From NCBI GenBank assembly GCA_009617715.1, contig VTFK01000298.1, forward strand, positions 1-64,000: DNA of 64,000 bases. Reading direction: 5' to 3'. The position numbers and the translations under genes are program-made. Each line of letters starts with the position of its first letter. The stretch's first letter is position 1. The notes under the pieces were generated by a model. It had not been told where the DNA came from. It made no database searches and was given only the letters and a program-made list of their open reading frames with translations. The stretch is from Plectrocnemia conspersa (taxonomy: Eukaryota; Arthropoda; Insecta; Trichoptera; Polycentropodidae). Below, one piece after another: positions 1 to 12,560 of the stretch.

Positions 1-1140
1 CACAGATGAATACGACTTATTTGTTGAAAAATGCTCAAAGCTTCACTTACTTTAAGCTACAGTCACGCCCTAGAGCTACACCAATGTTATCGCGTATTAT
101 TACAGAAGCAAAAAAGTTTTCGATATAGAGCAATGAAGTGAAATGAAATTTGTTTATCATATTGTGTAGATATGAGTCAATTAATTGAAGCACTTATTAA
201 TTGGTATTTATTTATGATTTTTTTCTTTCAAATATATCGATTGATTAGATTGTAAATTGAGCATCTTGGATTTATTTGCTTAGCTCGAAGCAAAGCTGTT
301 AAGTATGATATATGTAACATTTAATGAAGAGATTCTGCAGAAAAATGGTTATTTTTCTTCTCCAGTAGTGAATAACTTGAAGATGCATCACATTTAAAAT
401 GAACGGTATCAAGCAGTCAAGTTGAAATATCCGAGAGTCTTCGCTATTGTGTCAAATGTTTCAGTCAGTAAGGTGGTGATGACCTTCTAATGCTCTGCTC
501 GTGATACTCCCCGTGTCATATATTTTATAATGATTAAACGATGAAATTTTAAAGAATCACGAGAATACTTGAAAACCAATGTTGACGCCCTTCAGAGCGG
601 TTCCAGATGACCAAGGAGTCCGAAGAACAATGGCATTCGATGCGAGGTCAAAGGTATTGTCTCTTGCGTTTAATTTTTATGGCTGCGGTAATGACTTTTA
701 AAAGTAAGTGGTTATTATGCAATATTAGGTGTCCTGCACGATTTCTGACTTTATTGTTTGACTATCATTTTATTGTATGAAAAGGTCTCTGTTTCGTTGT
801 TTAAATCAACTTATTATCATTCACCTAAAGTCTAAATCCATCATGGACAACAACCATTACAGTCTTCAAAATATCTGTTTCATTGGTAAAAGATTTTGTC
901 GTTTTAAAGATCTCTAAATTGATCATTGAAACTCGATACAATAATAATTTTGTTACAATGGCCGTAGAATATTTTCAATAAAATAAAAAATACGCTCATA
1001 CTTTTAAATTTTGCTTATATTGTCTATAACTCCAATGCTACATCATATTGTAAGACAAATCTACTAAAATTATATACTGTTTTTATGTGTCTATGGTGAT
1101 TTTAAATAATATTGTGATGGATAGAAGTAACAGTTATAAG
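1..1140. other. AT-rich DNA, no gene seen
   Basis: No open frame of note, splice-bounded exon or repeat that I can relate to anything else in the window. The part at 580-690 is slightly richer in G+C but has no recognisable coding content. Confidence 0.5.
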
Positions 1141-1148
1141 AGTTTTTG

Positions 1149-1212
1149 CCAGATACTTTCGTCGCGTAGTGACTTGGGTGTGACGTTTAAGCAGGGATGG
1201 AGATTTTGTAAG
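1149..1212 (+). mobile_element. Scrap of jockey-like LINE reverse transcriptase
   Basis: The + frame reads SSRSDLGVTFKQGWRF. This resembles the segment KDLGVTFEERWKF just after the palm of the LINE at 21.7-22.8 kb on the minus strand. DLGV(T/I)F followed by a short spacer and an aromatic residue is usual downstream of YADD in jockey/CR1-type elements. The fragment is only about 20 codons, so the call rests on that one motif and on the family being present elsewhere in the window. Confidence 0.4.
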
Positions 1213-1347
1213 AAAACATGAAAATATGACACAACAGAAAAATAAAAAAATCTACAAATTTTTAGCATTTTCACAGATTTTTAGGTTTGAAACCCTAAAT
1301 TTTAAGCTTGTTTTGAAAAAAAATTAGAGTCCACAATTTTAGTTGTA

Positions 1348-2218
1348 GGGTACGCTCGAGATAAGGATTCCGGTTTGTTATTGTGTGCGTGAACTGTGTG
1401 GCTCAAAAAAATTTCGCTCAGAATATTTAATTTTTTTATTTTAAAAGAAAATATATATTTATTTAACATACATACATCTGAGCTAAGTTGGAAATTTCAA
1501 CGGACAATTAAAAATGAATTATATAACCGAAGAAAACAGACATTGATGTCATTAATTAAATATTTGCAAAATTCAAAATCTTTCACTAGTCAAAAAAATA
1601 ATGAAGTCTTTAGCTATTCTTCAAAAGCAAAAAGATATAAAATGGGTAAAGAAATTATTCGTAGATTGTTTAATGGCTCGACGACTCTATTAAATCATTA
1701 GAGTCCATTGAATAAATTAAAAAATTATCATTGGCGCAACGATAAGAATAATAACTTTTTTAAGCCTTACAGAGAATAGTGTAAAAAAACCAACAGCGTA
1801 CGGATTAATGGAAAAATAATTAAAATAGTAATCCACTGGTAAGAGAACGAATAACTTACAATGTATATTTGAAGCCTTGAAATTAATTAACACAGATATG
1901 CCCAAGAAATTTTGTTCTCTTAAAATTTCATTTATAAATAAAAAACAGTGGCACGAGTTTAGTGACCTACCAATGGGACAGTGGGCATATCTGGGTTTTA
2001 AACCTATATAAACACAAAATTATTTAAAATAAATCACTAGAGAAGATCGAACTTCTGTGCCACGTTGTACTTTAATAACGAATACCAGCGTTGACGAATC
2101 AGCGACTGTCCTTAAAAGAGAAAGCGAGACAACGAAGTACACGCTACATTGCTTCTACCTCTCATATACATGTACACGCACACAATAACAAACCGGCATC
2201 CTTATCTCGAGCGTACTC
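1348..2218. mobile_element. 871-bp element with 44-bp terminal inverted repeats
   Basis: The arms at 1348-1391 and 2175-2218 are inverted copies agreeing at about 42 of 44 positions, both beginning G(G/A)GTACGCTCGAGATAAGG. The flanks TAGTTGTA (1340-1347) and TAGTCGTG (2219-2226) may be a decayed 8-bp target duplication (6 of 8). TIRs plus 8-bp duplications would suit a hAT- or P-type DNA transposon. A 101-codon lysine- and asparagine-rich frame (1396-1701, +) lies inside. It matches no transposase I recognise, and the first in-frame stop is followed by further broken frame. The superfamily is undetermined. Confidence 0.65.
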
Positions 2219-2226
2219 TAGTCGTG

Positions 2227-2860
2227 CTCCATTTACATAGGGTCTCTATGGAAGTAAAATAATTTTAAGCACAACCCAAAAGAACAATTTAATTTAATCA
2301 TTAATTATTTTATTAAACAAATATTTGCGGCATTAATTCGTTCCGACCGAAAGGAGGTCTGTTTGTGAATTGTAGATAATATCCTTAGATGGGCTGCCGA
2401 CAGAAAAAAGTTAGCTTGCCGCTCTGTACCTAAGCCCATCAGATAATTGACGCTACCCGCACCTGCACCCGTAGAGCGCACCCCAGTGACCAGAGAGCCT
2501 GCGCCCTTTAGATACCCCCTCTCCTCCTCAGTGGATTCATATAATAACAATTATATATATGTGTTTTAATGTAACGTAACCTTTAATGATAAAAAAAACT
2601 TGAAAATGCCGTTTCATTTGGCACACCACAAATTACTCAATGGAAAACAGTAGGGAAGAAGAATATATTATTATTTCTACTCTGGAAATCAGTGACGTTG
2701 ATAGTGGCACTCTCGACATTTTTAGTGAATATATTGAGTTACCTCTCGTAAATACCGTTGTAAATATGCCAATTATGATCTATTAATTGTTCGATATGCA
2801 AATATGAAACACCTACATAACAATTCGTCTCCAGTCGTTTAACACTAATTCACATTTCAA
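2227..2860. other. Non-coding stretch with two unrecognised short frames
   Basis: A minus-strand open frame (2305-2550) with a glycine/alanine-rich middle and a + frame (2640-2786, 48 codons, acidic N-terminus) lie here. Neither has splice sites, a family motif or company that makes it a gene. Either may be a decayed transposon piece. Confidence 0.3.
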
Positions 2861-2864
2861 ACAA

Positions 2865-3530
2865 TTATTTGGAACATTAGAACGGTCACGATTGCAGTCA
2901 TTCGCCAACTGCGCAATAGTCGACGTAACGTTTCATTCATAGCAGCAGCGAGAGCGCACTCTCCCTTTCGACTTGGCATTAAAAAACGCCATTTCCTTTC
3001 CGCAAAAAGCGACCGCCCATTGCGCAACGATGCAATATTAATAAATCGGTCCGATTTATTATCGCGTTTTTCACACAGCTGATTCGTGCAGTCGTACAAA
3101 AGCGATAAGCACCAAATGGCACCCGGAACAACCCCCCAGGTACCGCAAGTCGTGATGAAAATCCGACGCGGAAAATTCACAAAACACATTCACAATTTAT
3201 GTGGCGTCGTGTCTGCCGTGGCGCGGCCTTGGAAGGCGAATTCGTACAAATTGGGTTATTGTACCAGCGGCGGGGATGGGGGCGGTCTGCGTGGGGTGGG
3301 CGGTGCGCCCCCACACCAGAGAAACGCTGGCGGCGCATGTCGGGGAAAAAATCCCACCTCTGGCTGTCTGGGATCGCGTGGGAAAATACCGTGTTATCCC
3401 TCTCCCTCCCCGCACCCCGCTCCCGGAAAGTGAAATGTGTACGTCGGTCTTTAGGCGCGCTGACCATAATTGCTCGGGGCTGCAGCGGGACAGGTAATCG
3501 AGGGCGAAGATTTTAACGAATGCCTTGGTC
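2865..3530. other. GC/CpG-rich island 1
   Basis: A sharp rise in G+C inside AT-rich DNA, with G and C runs near 3270-3330 and 3400-3430. Overlapping open frames occur in four or five of the six frames at once, which is expected of any stop-poor GC-rich DNA and argues against any one being a gene. A short palindrome AAATCGGTCCGATTT lies near 3042. It may be a regulatory island; no protein function is supported. Confidence 0.45.
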
Positions 3531-5252
3531 CTACTGATAATACTAAGAACTTAACGTCAAATGAAACAGGAATCTGGACAAATAAATGGGACAACATGGA
3601 CAAATTGGAATATGATTGCTTCGGGCTGGAGCTCGCGAGGGAACGAAGCTTATGTCAGTTCAGATATTATGTAAAGCAAACTGTTATTCCACTACAAAGA
3701 AGATTAACAGACAGTTTAATATACTCTAAATATAAATCTTAAATAACACAATATACAATAAGATTTTTGCACAGAGATAATTAAATTTATCCATAGAATT
3801 AATTTCTTTGTGTTCTTTCTATATTATCCTTTTTTTTTATAAAATCAACAAAATTTATCCCATTTATAAAATATTATACAATGGTTGATTCATAGCAAAT
3901 TTATGTATTGGGTTGTAATTTATATTCACTTCGTTTTTTAGTATACATATTTGGTGTAAATTCAAAAATAAATTTAATCAAATTTGGAGAAAAACCTAGA
4001 ATCCCATTGATTTGGTCAGAAGCTCAAATCCAGTAAATTTACGCTATTAAGATTGAAAGTTATTGCTTTAATTAGGTAGATGTGTTTATAAAAAAAAAAT
4101 ATAGTTTTGTAGCATTTAGTAAAAATAAATATTTATAATTTTTTAAATATCACTATTTTTATATTAATTATACAGTTTTTATATCTGCGCAATTGAACGT
4201 GTAAAAAAATAATATTGTTGTAATATATAAGACGATACTGTTTGATATAATATATAAAGCTTAAATATAATTCAATTGCTTAATTATCTGCATACAACAA
4301 ATATTCAGAAAAAGTTTAAAACTAATAATTAACTAACTTCATACATCAAACTATTCCTAAATTAAAAATATTTTTGCAATAAGATTCCAAAATCTAATTC
4401 ATCTGTAACTCTAGCATAGAATTTTAAAAGTCAACGTCGGAGCAATTTATAGTTAGAATAATAAAAATAATAAAACCATTTAAAAATATCTAGTAAAAAA
4501 ATATATTGTTTTTATACAATTCTTCTTAGAATTTGTATATTTTTTTTACTTATAAGAAAACCCTATGTTTGCATATTATATACATATGCAAAAATAATAA
4601 TAAATAAATCTAAGCAGATTTTATATATTTAAGTACATTTAAAAAAGGACAGAAAGATTTGACATACTATTTAAAACAGTAAAAGTCTAAAATATGAGTA
4701 CGTAAAACTGAACTTAGTACATATTTTTAGTTTAGAATATTTAAAACTCTATCATATTTTAAACATGTATTTTTTAAATAAAAATAAATAGTTTCGCTAC
4801 TTTTGTTGTTTTTTTTATAAAATATGTATTTACTGTATTTAATATTTTAACCGTATTTTTCGATTCTTTACAACTTTACGAATATATTAAAATATTTAAA
4901 TAGTTTATCATTTACTATTTGATATTAAAATAGTTAAAAATAACAAATATTTAGAAACTCTAAGCCTTACTTATAATAAAATTTAAAATAAAAAATACAA
5001 ATATTAGTAATCTGTATTTTATTTTATAATATTATAAAAACAAGATCCAACTAGAAAAAATATATATATATATATAAGAAATATTAATCAGAGTTTATTA
5101 ATTATCTTTGTAGTATGACCAAACAAGTATTAGTTTTAAACATTATTTCATTTTTACTATTACACCACAACACAAATTATTCTAACAATATTTTAAGGGG
5201 TTCATTTTAATATGTCCATGATGATTATAATATGGGTACGTTCAGTTTAAAC
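3531..5252. other. Very AT-rich DNA, no gene seen
   Basis: A long A/T-homopolymer-rich stretch with a (TA)n microsatellite near 5059-5077. A 90-codon frame overlapping island 1 (3470-3742, +) resembles nothing I know. No exon-like segment was seen. Confidence 0.5.
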
Positions 5253-6358
5253 TAGAGACTCCAATTACTCGAACCATCAACTACTCGAGTATCGAATATT
5301 AAAATTTTAAAATACTCGAGTACTTTCGAGTATTTACCAAATGTACCAAAATAGCTATTATTCAAATTCGTGCACATATAAATAAATAAATAAAATACTT
5401 AGTATATTAATTTTTACAATTATTTTAACTTCACGAACATACTTTTTAAAAACAATAATGCAAAAAGTGTCTCGAATTTAATATTACTGCTAACCTTTGG
5501 TTTTAATATTCCCGTTATGGAATAAACCCTTTCCGTTGCTGTTGATGTTGGACTTATTGTCATTAACGCGTTGGATAAGGCTTCTAATTTATATCTGTTC
5601 GCTTTTTATAGATATAAAATTTTTTGAACTCTCTTTTTATGTTCTCTTCTTTCATTTCCTTCTCTGCTTTTCTCTTATTTCCTTCGACTATTGACAAAAT
5701 AGCATTTTGTAATTCTTCTTGAATAGATTTTTTTTCTTAACAATATACAATATTCTACTCCTTCTGATTAATGCGAAGAATTTAAATCTATATCATTCGA
5801 AGATGTATTTGGGTGAATCCCTTTCACTCTAGAGCTAAACGGTTCGCAAAGAACTGACTTTACTTTAAATGCCTTTAAAACACACAATTGTTTTGATTTA
5901 TATTTTAATCTGAGGGATCAGTATAAACAATTTACAACACTTTACGCTACAACTGCATAGTCATAAAACCTAAAAAAATTTTTTGTTGATATTTCATATT
6001 GTTCATTGCCATAAATTAGATAAGTCGGGACTGTCGAACAGAAAACACAAAAGAAATTTCTCCGTCGTACCCACTAACATAGCCGACGACCGGAACTATG
6101 CAACTATGGAACTATGAAAAAATTATACCTGATAGTAACCGCTCTAACTCGGGACTTCGGGCATAAACGCCAAATAAAAGCAAAACGTTAACCTTTACCG
6201 GACCGAGTTAAAGTTATTTTTGTTTCTGAAATATTTCAAATTTTTTTAATTTCGAGTATTAATCGAGTAATTTTCAAAATACTCGATTATCAAGTACTTG
6301 AAAAATAGACAAGTATACTCGAGTATCGAGTACTCGATTACTTGAATTGGAGACTCTA
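5253..6358 (-). mobile_element. Non-autonomous hAT element, copy 1 (1106 bp)
   Basis: This copy is inverted relative to copies 2 and 3. The ends are TAGAGACTCCAATTACTCGA and, inverted, TAGAGTCTCCAATTCAAGTA. The flanks GTTTAAAC (5245-5252) and GTTTAGAC (6359-6366) form an 8-bp target duplication with one mismatch, as hAT insertion produces. Both ends carry many copies of TACTCGA/TCGAGTA. Internally it keeps only the 3' part of a transposase gene. The mismatched duplication and changed TIR base suggest it is a little older than copies 2 and 3. Confidence 0.93.
5420..5735 (-). pseudogene. hAT transposase C-terminal (dimerisation) remnant, copy 1
   Basis: The minus strand encodes the hAT C-terminal signature TERVFSITGIIKPKV (ST..ERVFS..G) preceded by a (M/L)TIRPTSTA segment and ending in an ALLFLKSMF-like helix before TAA at 5420-5422. 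This is the dimerisation region at the end of insect hAT transposases. The BED finger and the RNase H-like catalytic core are absent, and frameshifts break the upstream basic region, so no active enzyme is made. Confidence 0.85.
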
Positions 6359-6389
6359 GTTTAGACGTCACCTTCGCGTATAAACTCCA

Positions 6390-6436
6390 AAATTAGTTTC
6401 ATTTTACATGGAAAATTAGTCTCATTTTACATGTAA
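6390..6436. repeat. Short tandem duplication
   Basis: Two near-identical ~23-bp units, AATTAGTTTCATTTTACATG and AATTAGTCTCATTTTACATG, lie head to tail just outside hAT copy 1. Confidence 0.8.
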
Positions 6437-6607
6437 AGCTTACATACAATTAGTTAATTAAAACATCGCAAGAAAAATCGAAATATGTTAGGTCTTCGTA
6501 TTACATAGAAGCCGAGCTTCCCAAGACAGTTGTCTATTGCTACCATAATATAGAAACACGTAATCTATATTGTAACGATTCTGCGTATTGATTTAACGTA
6601 TCTTAAA

Positions 6608-6673
6608 AGAATATAAAATACAGTAGACTCAGCGCCCGTCAGTGTTCCTTTTGACTCATAAATTATGGACATC
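6608..6673 (+). promoter_or_regulatory. Candidate Pol II core promoter
   Basis: TATAAAATA begins at 6612. An arthropod-type initiator, GTCAGTGTT, places +1 at the A of 6641, so the TATA box starts at -29, the normal distance. GGACAT at 6667-6672 fits the DPE consensus but sits about one base upstream of the usual register. The site is at the left edge of a GC-rich island that ends with a consensus donor. The motifs are seen; promoter function is inferred. Confidence 0.35.
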
Positions 6674-7084
6674 CCAGCTTGAGAATACGCTGCGTAATCA
6701 TCACACGGCTAGGCAGCAAAGTTCGCAACCCCCCGGGACGAGCGGAGCCGCTCCGTCAGGAAACTTTTACCCCTGAATCCTTGAATTCGAAGGACTCATA
6801 TCTGAAAATGGCAACGTCGACGGTGATGTATTGCGTGCGAAGTCGCGTCGTACGAGGGTTAAGTGATCGTCACAGTGGCCGATGCCGAGTGGTACTATCC
6901 CCCATTTCGCATGACGGAAAGGGTTAGCCCCTCGACTAAGCTAAATTCGCCACCTTTTCTTTTCGGGATTTGTGATTATCTCAGCGCTTCGGGGCGCTCT
7001 TTTCTCTTACACATAGTAAGTGAAAAGGTTTCGCTTTGGCTTGTTTCAGGTTGAATCTCTGTGGAGTTCGAGATTTATTGCCAG
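6641..7084 (+). other. GC-rich island 2: possible untranslated first exon
   Basis: If the promoter at 6612-6641 is real, the transcript would run through this GC-rich stretch to CCAG|GTAAGT at 7084/7085, a perfect splice donor. Several short upstream frames close before the donor, so the exon would be a 5' leader. An alternative is an acceptor (TTGTTTCAG) near 7041-7049 defining a short 35-nt exon to the same donor. No downstream partner exon was identified. Confidence 0.3.
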
Positions 7085-7090
7085 GTAAGT

Positions 7091-10000
7091 AACAAGTAGA
7101 CGCAATTGTATCTTAAATAAAGGTACAAATAAACTTTGTTTTCTTTAGCAAATGACATAGTGAAAACGCCTTACTGGTTAGACACAACAGCGAATATGAA
7201 CTAAATTTAGTGCGATGTTTGGAAGTTTACAAGTTCACAACATTTTCAAGTCAATATAAAAATAACAATATTCACTTTTAGAAAGATATCATAACATAGC
7301 ATTTGCCAAGTCAATTTTTAACTCAGTATTGAGCCGAATTTCGATTCAGACTTGAGCCGAAAAATTAATTTTTGTTCGATCTTAAGTACTGATCAATTTG
7401 TGTATAGTCTTACCGTTAAATTTAAAATGTATGTATACGTGTCGATAATTACTTTATAACATTAAACAAATTAAGTATAAATCGACCAAAATTATAGTAT
7501 TAAAAAAGTTATAGCCAATTGAAATTTCCTTGGTACCGAATTAAAAAATATAAATATAATTAGTCTTATTTACTCAATTTAGTCTCGGTTGCCTATAAAT
7601 AGCTTTATTTAAAATTCATTTTTTAAACAACAGTCGTTACGTTGTAAACGCGAGCTTTCGTTTTCCATAGAACGCAATAATCGAGCTTTGCGAAATTTAC
7701 CACAACGAAATATATGCAATAGCTGCGAATGGCACGCGATCCACGACGTACGGGTTATTTTTTTCACTTTTGAAAATGGCCGGTTCGACGGTTAATGCCA
7801 CAAATCTAGGGCCGATTACCGAAATATAACGTACTTCACAATTTCAACACGCGATGCAAAAAAGTTTAGCGAGCATTGTGGTTCTTGCAAATCTGACCTC
7901 CAGATCGCAGCAAATTTCTCACACTACACCATATGTATCGTATGCATAAGTACATAGGTCATATTTTATTCAACGATTTTTTATGACACAATTTATACAT
8001 ACTGTTAGATCTATTTTTTTTAAATTACAAAAATTGAAAGAAAGCACATTTCAAACAGGAAAACATTTAAATATAATAAAAACATTTTAAAGCACAAAAT
8101 CAATATTTATTGATTAATTATTTTTAACTTTTTATAAACATAAATAAGTCATTAGATGCTTAGTGCATGACATGATTTAGATACAAAGAGCATAACGCGG
8201 GTGCTGCGGTATCAGCCGGTGCATTTTTGAAGTGAAGCAGTTAGTGATGTTCAAGATTCCACTCATAGAATCAGCAGAATTTGAATATATTATTCTTATG
8301 ATTGTTAACAAACAGCTAAAAAACTTTAACTACGTGGATCTGACTGTACGCTTTTTTTATAGCAGGAAAAATAAATTTTATCGATGCAACACGGCCTTGG
8401 GGGTGGAAAAACTATCGAAAGCTTTGGGTAAACATCGGCGTTATTCTCCACCCTGCTTAACGGCCGTGGCGCGCAACTGCGAGAAGTTTAATAGCTCATG
8501 TAATCACTCCTAGGAGATTCGTCTTGTAACAACAGCGGTCAACAACTATTCGCCCAAATAATTTAATGACCATCGTTTTGCTTTATGACGTATGAGTTAA
8601 ACTTCAAACAAGGCGAAACGACGTCATATCTTTGAAATAAAATGCAATTATAACTTTCCTTCACATCATCCAAACTCGATATCAAATTTATGGTGCGTTA
8701 TAATATCTTTTGACAAAGAACTATATATGTACATCCAAACTTATATGCGGTTTAATTTATTGTGAAGTTAAGCTATAGTTTTTTGTGGTTGGATAAATTG
8801 TTTGTTTGTAAATTAAGAAACAGTGACTAGAAAAATGAATAAAGAATAAATTTATACAATAATATGTTTAATATATTCGATACGAATTATATTCCTCTGC
8901 TTGATGACGTCATGCGCAAGGTATTTGGCCTTGTTTAGTAGTAGGTATAACACAGCTTCAGCAAAATATATTAAATGTGAGAAAATTCCGATCTTTCAAG
9001 TTAAGTTGTGCGTATATTCACAAACAAACAACATGAAACATACTAGTTCGTTAGAAACTCCAAAATTGAAATAAAAATAGAATAGGCTGTGACGAAATAT
9101 TTGCCAAATTGAAAGCGACAGACCGTCAAGCAGTCTCTGGTCCATAGTGATACACATTCCGCTTGATCTTTGTGAGAGATGAGCTTCCTAAATACCTGTC
9201 GCAGCGTCGCTACGTCAACGTCTCAAAACGGAAAGCTGCGCCATAAAGCGCGTCTACTGACATCTAGCTGAAACGGGGCAAAGCTAAATTGTTTGATGGC
9301 GTATGTATTACATTTGCATAATGAACGCGATAATGCGCTTGAATAACTTACCTAGTAGCAACGCTAAAAATAATTAACTAAATGTCAGCAATCGACGGAT
9401 GATGTAATAAAATGCAAAAGTAATGAAACTTACCAAAATAATAACCTAACACAAATTTGAGAAATAATGATTAATTAATGCGACGACTTTGAGTGTGTGC
9501 CAGAGCGTATGATATATTATTCATTGTATTTTTTGGACCAGAAATATGAACTTTCAAAAAATATTAATATATCAATGCCCTTAAGATTTAATGTTACAAC
9601 TAATACATAAAATTTGTTTAAAAAAAAAATTGTCAATTATTTAAGAGATTTATCTTAAAGATAGACTATCGTAATTAGGCCTTAAGAAAATACTTTATTT
9701 ATTTAGACACGTGCATAGCTAGGAGAGAAAAGTAGTAGATAAATGGGGTAAGAAACGCTGAGGGATGCAAATAAAGAGATTTCATATCTGCAACTAACTT
9801 ATTTATAACGGATGCTTTCTTGAAAAGTATTGGTATAAGTGGTGATAATTTTTTATATATCTTAAGTAATGTTTTGTATCTGAAAGCCAGAAATAATACT
9901 AAAAAGTCCTAAAACGGGACGTCAAACTAAATTTAAAATTTAAGATATGAAATGTCTTGAATTAACATTTTCATGCATCATCAAGATTTTTTCGACTTTA

Positions 10001-11375
10001 TGTCGACTTCAAAAAACACGTTATAATGATTTTTTCGATCGTTAATTTTACATTAATTAAATTAATTCATATTTTTTAAATGAAATTTAAATGATAGAGC
10101 AAGTCAGGATATTCGGCTTTCATTTCTGATAAAAAAGAGTTACAGAACTGACGACGTCTAAGTTTACGCAAGAGAATAAATTCACCGCTGACATAACCGG
10201 TTCAATAATACACGATAGATTGAGATGTTTCCCATAAATTACCTCCTGATTAATTATACAATAAATAATCAGAGGTTTTGAACACTTTGCAGTTTTTTCC
10301 AACTAAACTTTTAACCATGACCGGATGTAACACATATACTTTGTTAATGTTTCCTCATGTTTATTAAAAATATTTTTGTTTGTAGTTGTCCCATGCAGAC
10401 TATTCAAGAAGGCTAATTTTTTAGTTACTCAAAACACAGCATTGATTCCTCGAAAAAACAATGTAGTGCAAACCAGTTGTAAAAATGAGTACTTACTGTT
10501 ATTATTTAAACCTAAGCCTTTAATTATACAAAAAAATGCTATTTCGCCAATTTTACTTTTTATAATTGCTAAGAAAACTTGGATAAAAATTCAACAAAGG
10601 CATCGAGAGCCGAAAAAATTTGGGAATCACTTAATTAATTTTATTAGCAATTTAACTGCCTATTGATGTTATTCACAATGTGCTCAACTCTTCTCTCAAC
10701 TGTTCTCGCCGAAAGACTAATATATTAAAATAAATATATTTTACCTGGACACAATTATTTGGCTGCAACAATCAAAGATGAGTTTACTATTTCACCAGCG
10801 GTAAATGGCTTTTATTTATTAACTAATATATTTATTTGTATAATGAAAAGTTAAATTTTAAACTTTCTTACTTTTTTTATCGTTGTAAATATTGTATCGA
10901 TTGCTTAGTCTGGTAATGACGACGTATATTGTATTATTTTATTACAAACATAAAGTCATCGCAATATATATAATGCTTTGTCATTTAATTTAATAAAATA
11001 ATAATTCACAGTTTACGCTGCTTTAAAATCAGAACATTCAAAGTCAACTAGTATTTCTTTTTCTGGCTTTGACAGTGACATGATGAATATTCACGGGTAA
11101 TTGAATAAGCAATATAAACAGCGTTACAGAGAGCACTGTCGAATGATAACTGTCGAACGTTACAGCGAAATGCAAAGCAATAGGAGCACCACATACGATG
11201 GTTTGTCCTTAGTGTCGTAGTTGGCCAATCCCTGACATAACCGCAGTTATTCTTAAACTAGGTTTATTTCATTATTAGCGTTCAAGTCTGATACTTATCA
11301 TTTTATATTTAGAGTTCAACTCTAAAATGCGTTGTTTTTAAAGTTACATAACGTCAATTCCCGATAGAACTGTAC
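7091..11375. other. Long non-coding stretch with weak islands
   Basis: Mostly AT-rich. Richer patches occur at about 7630-7830, 8390-8500 and 9080-9340, with CpGs and short palindromes but no recognisable coding. Frames at 8232-8513 (+) and 10376-10666 (+) have no family features. The second is a lysine-, leucine- and isoleucine-rich chance-type frame in AT-rich DNA. Confidence 0.45.
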
Positions 11376-11379
11376 ACGA

Positions 11380-11830
11380 AAAAAAAGGCCTCTCAAAATT
11401 GGGCGCCCGTGCATCGTCGAGAAAGCCGCAAATCGAGGGACGCGCGCAATAAATTAGAGGACAAAGTGATATATCACTAAACACTGGGCGTCAGAGAAAA
11501 GACGCATTTTCTCCGCGGTGGATAGGAAGAAGGATATCAGATCAGTCAATTGACGTATAGCCGCTGCGAATGAGGGATTTGAATATCCCCGGGGCCCTCG
11601 GCCGCAATAACGATAAGCGATCGGTCACAGTGGAAGTAATCCGCGAACTTTTCCATTATCCGATGGCCGGCCCGGGGATTTCGTCGGGCCTGTCGGACCG
11701 AAAATGTGGACCGAGAAAACCCGTCAGCGGAAAACTTCACCGAGAAAAATAAAAATAAACTCTGGCACGCGCGAACCTTCTCATACCACGACGACAACCC
11801 TTAACAGTTTCGCGATTCGACAACGACAAA
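11380..11830. other. GC/CpG-rich island 3
   Basis: CpG-dense from about 11400 to 11800, with overlapping frames on both strands (11546-11797 minus, 11570-11752 plus) and no recognisable product. Possibly regulatory. Confidence 0.4.
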
Positions 11831-12119
11831 AAAGGGTCGTTGAGAAGTAATGAAATTATTATCAATCTTTTTACTTTCAGTGGATTATTTGAATATCATC
11901 ATACTGATTACTATACGTCATTATTATCATTATTGAAATAGTTAAAAAATAAATAAAAAGAATATTTCAGTCCTAAAAATAAGTTTTATATATTATCAGA
12001 GATTATTTTATCAATGAAATATTTATTAATGATAATTAAAAAGAAGGAATGTGTCTATTATATATGAATTGAATTACACAAAATAAAAAAATATGTATAA
12101 AAACAGCAAATTGTCGTGC

Positions 12120-12560
12120 TAATCTTTAATCTTGAGTCTGGAAACCTTGGGCACTGCTAAGCGTTGAAATTAAAATGAATCCGTAGCCCAAAAACAGCTG
12201 AGATAATTGAAGGGGAAGTAAGCGAGAGATGGCGAAATATGAAACTGTGAAGATTTGGCAGTTTAACCTCTCGCGATCTACACTCTACGCCTAGCAAATG
12301 CCTTTGAGTGCCACTCGGATCGAGGTTTTGTATTTACTCGGAAATTACTTTCGGATTAAGCCTTTGAAACAGTTTCCTCTGCCTGCCGTCGGATGGGAGG
12401 GCGGCTCACCAGGGCCAGGGGTGGCAAAGCCGGCCCTGCGGCACTACGTCACTTGGTTTCGGGATTGTCGCCAGGGCAACGCACCGCCACCAAGTCCCCA
12501 GGTATACACCCGAAATGCCGCCCAGGTGTGATGCCCGATGATTTCCGCCTGAATATGATA
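12120..12560. other. GC-rich island 4
   Basis: Composition rises from about 12130 and peaks at 12380-12530. Overlapping frames on both strands are typical of stop-poor GC-rich DNA. No gene is supported. Confidence 0.4.

Noticed and set aside
2640..2786. 48-codon acidic + frame
   Set aside because: It resembled the acidic start of some transposases, but no ends or further motifs support this.
3086..3516. Cluster of 72-115 codon frames on both strands
   Set aside because: All lie in one GC-rich island and overlap each other. None has recognisable domains.
3470..3742. 90-codon + frame with a TNKWDN segment
   Set aside because: Looks more protein-like than most but has no recognised family, and its start lies in the GC-rich island. 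Not enough to call.
5497..5694. Frame antisense to hAT copy 1, also seen antisense in copies 2 and 3
   Set aside because: Conserved only because the transposase remnant on the opposite strand is shared by the copies.
10376..10666. 96-codon + frame
   Set aside because: Lys/Leu/Ile-rich chance frame without motif or neighbouring exon.
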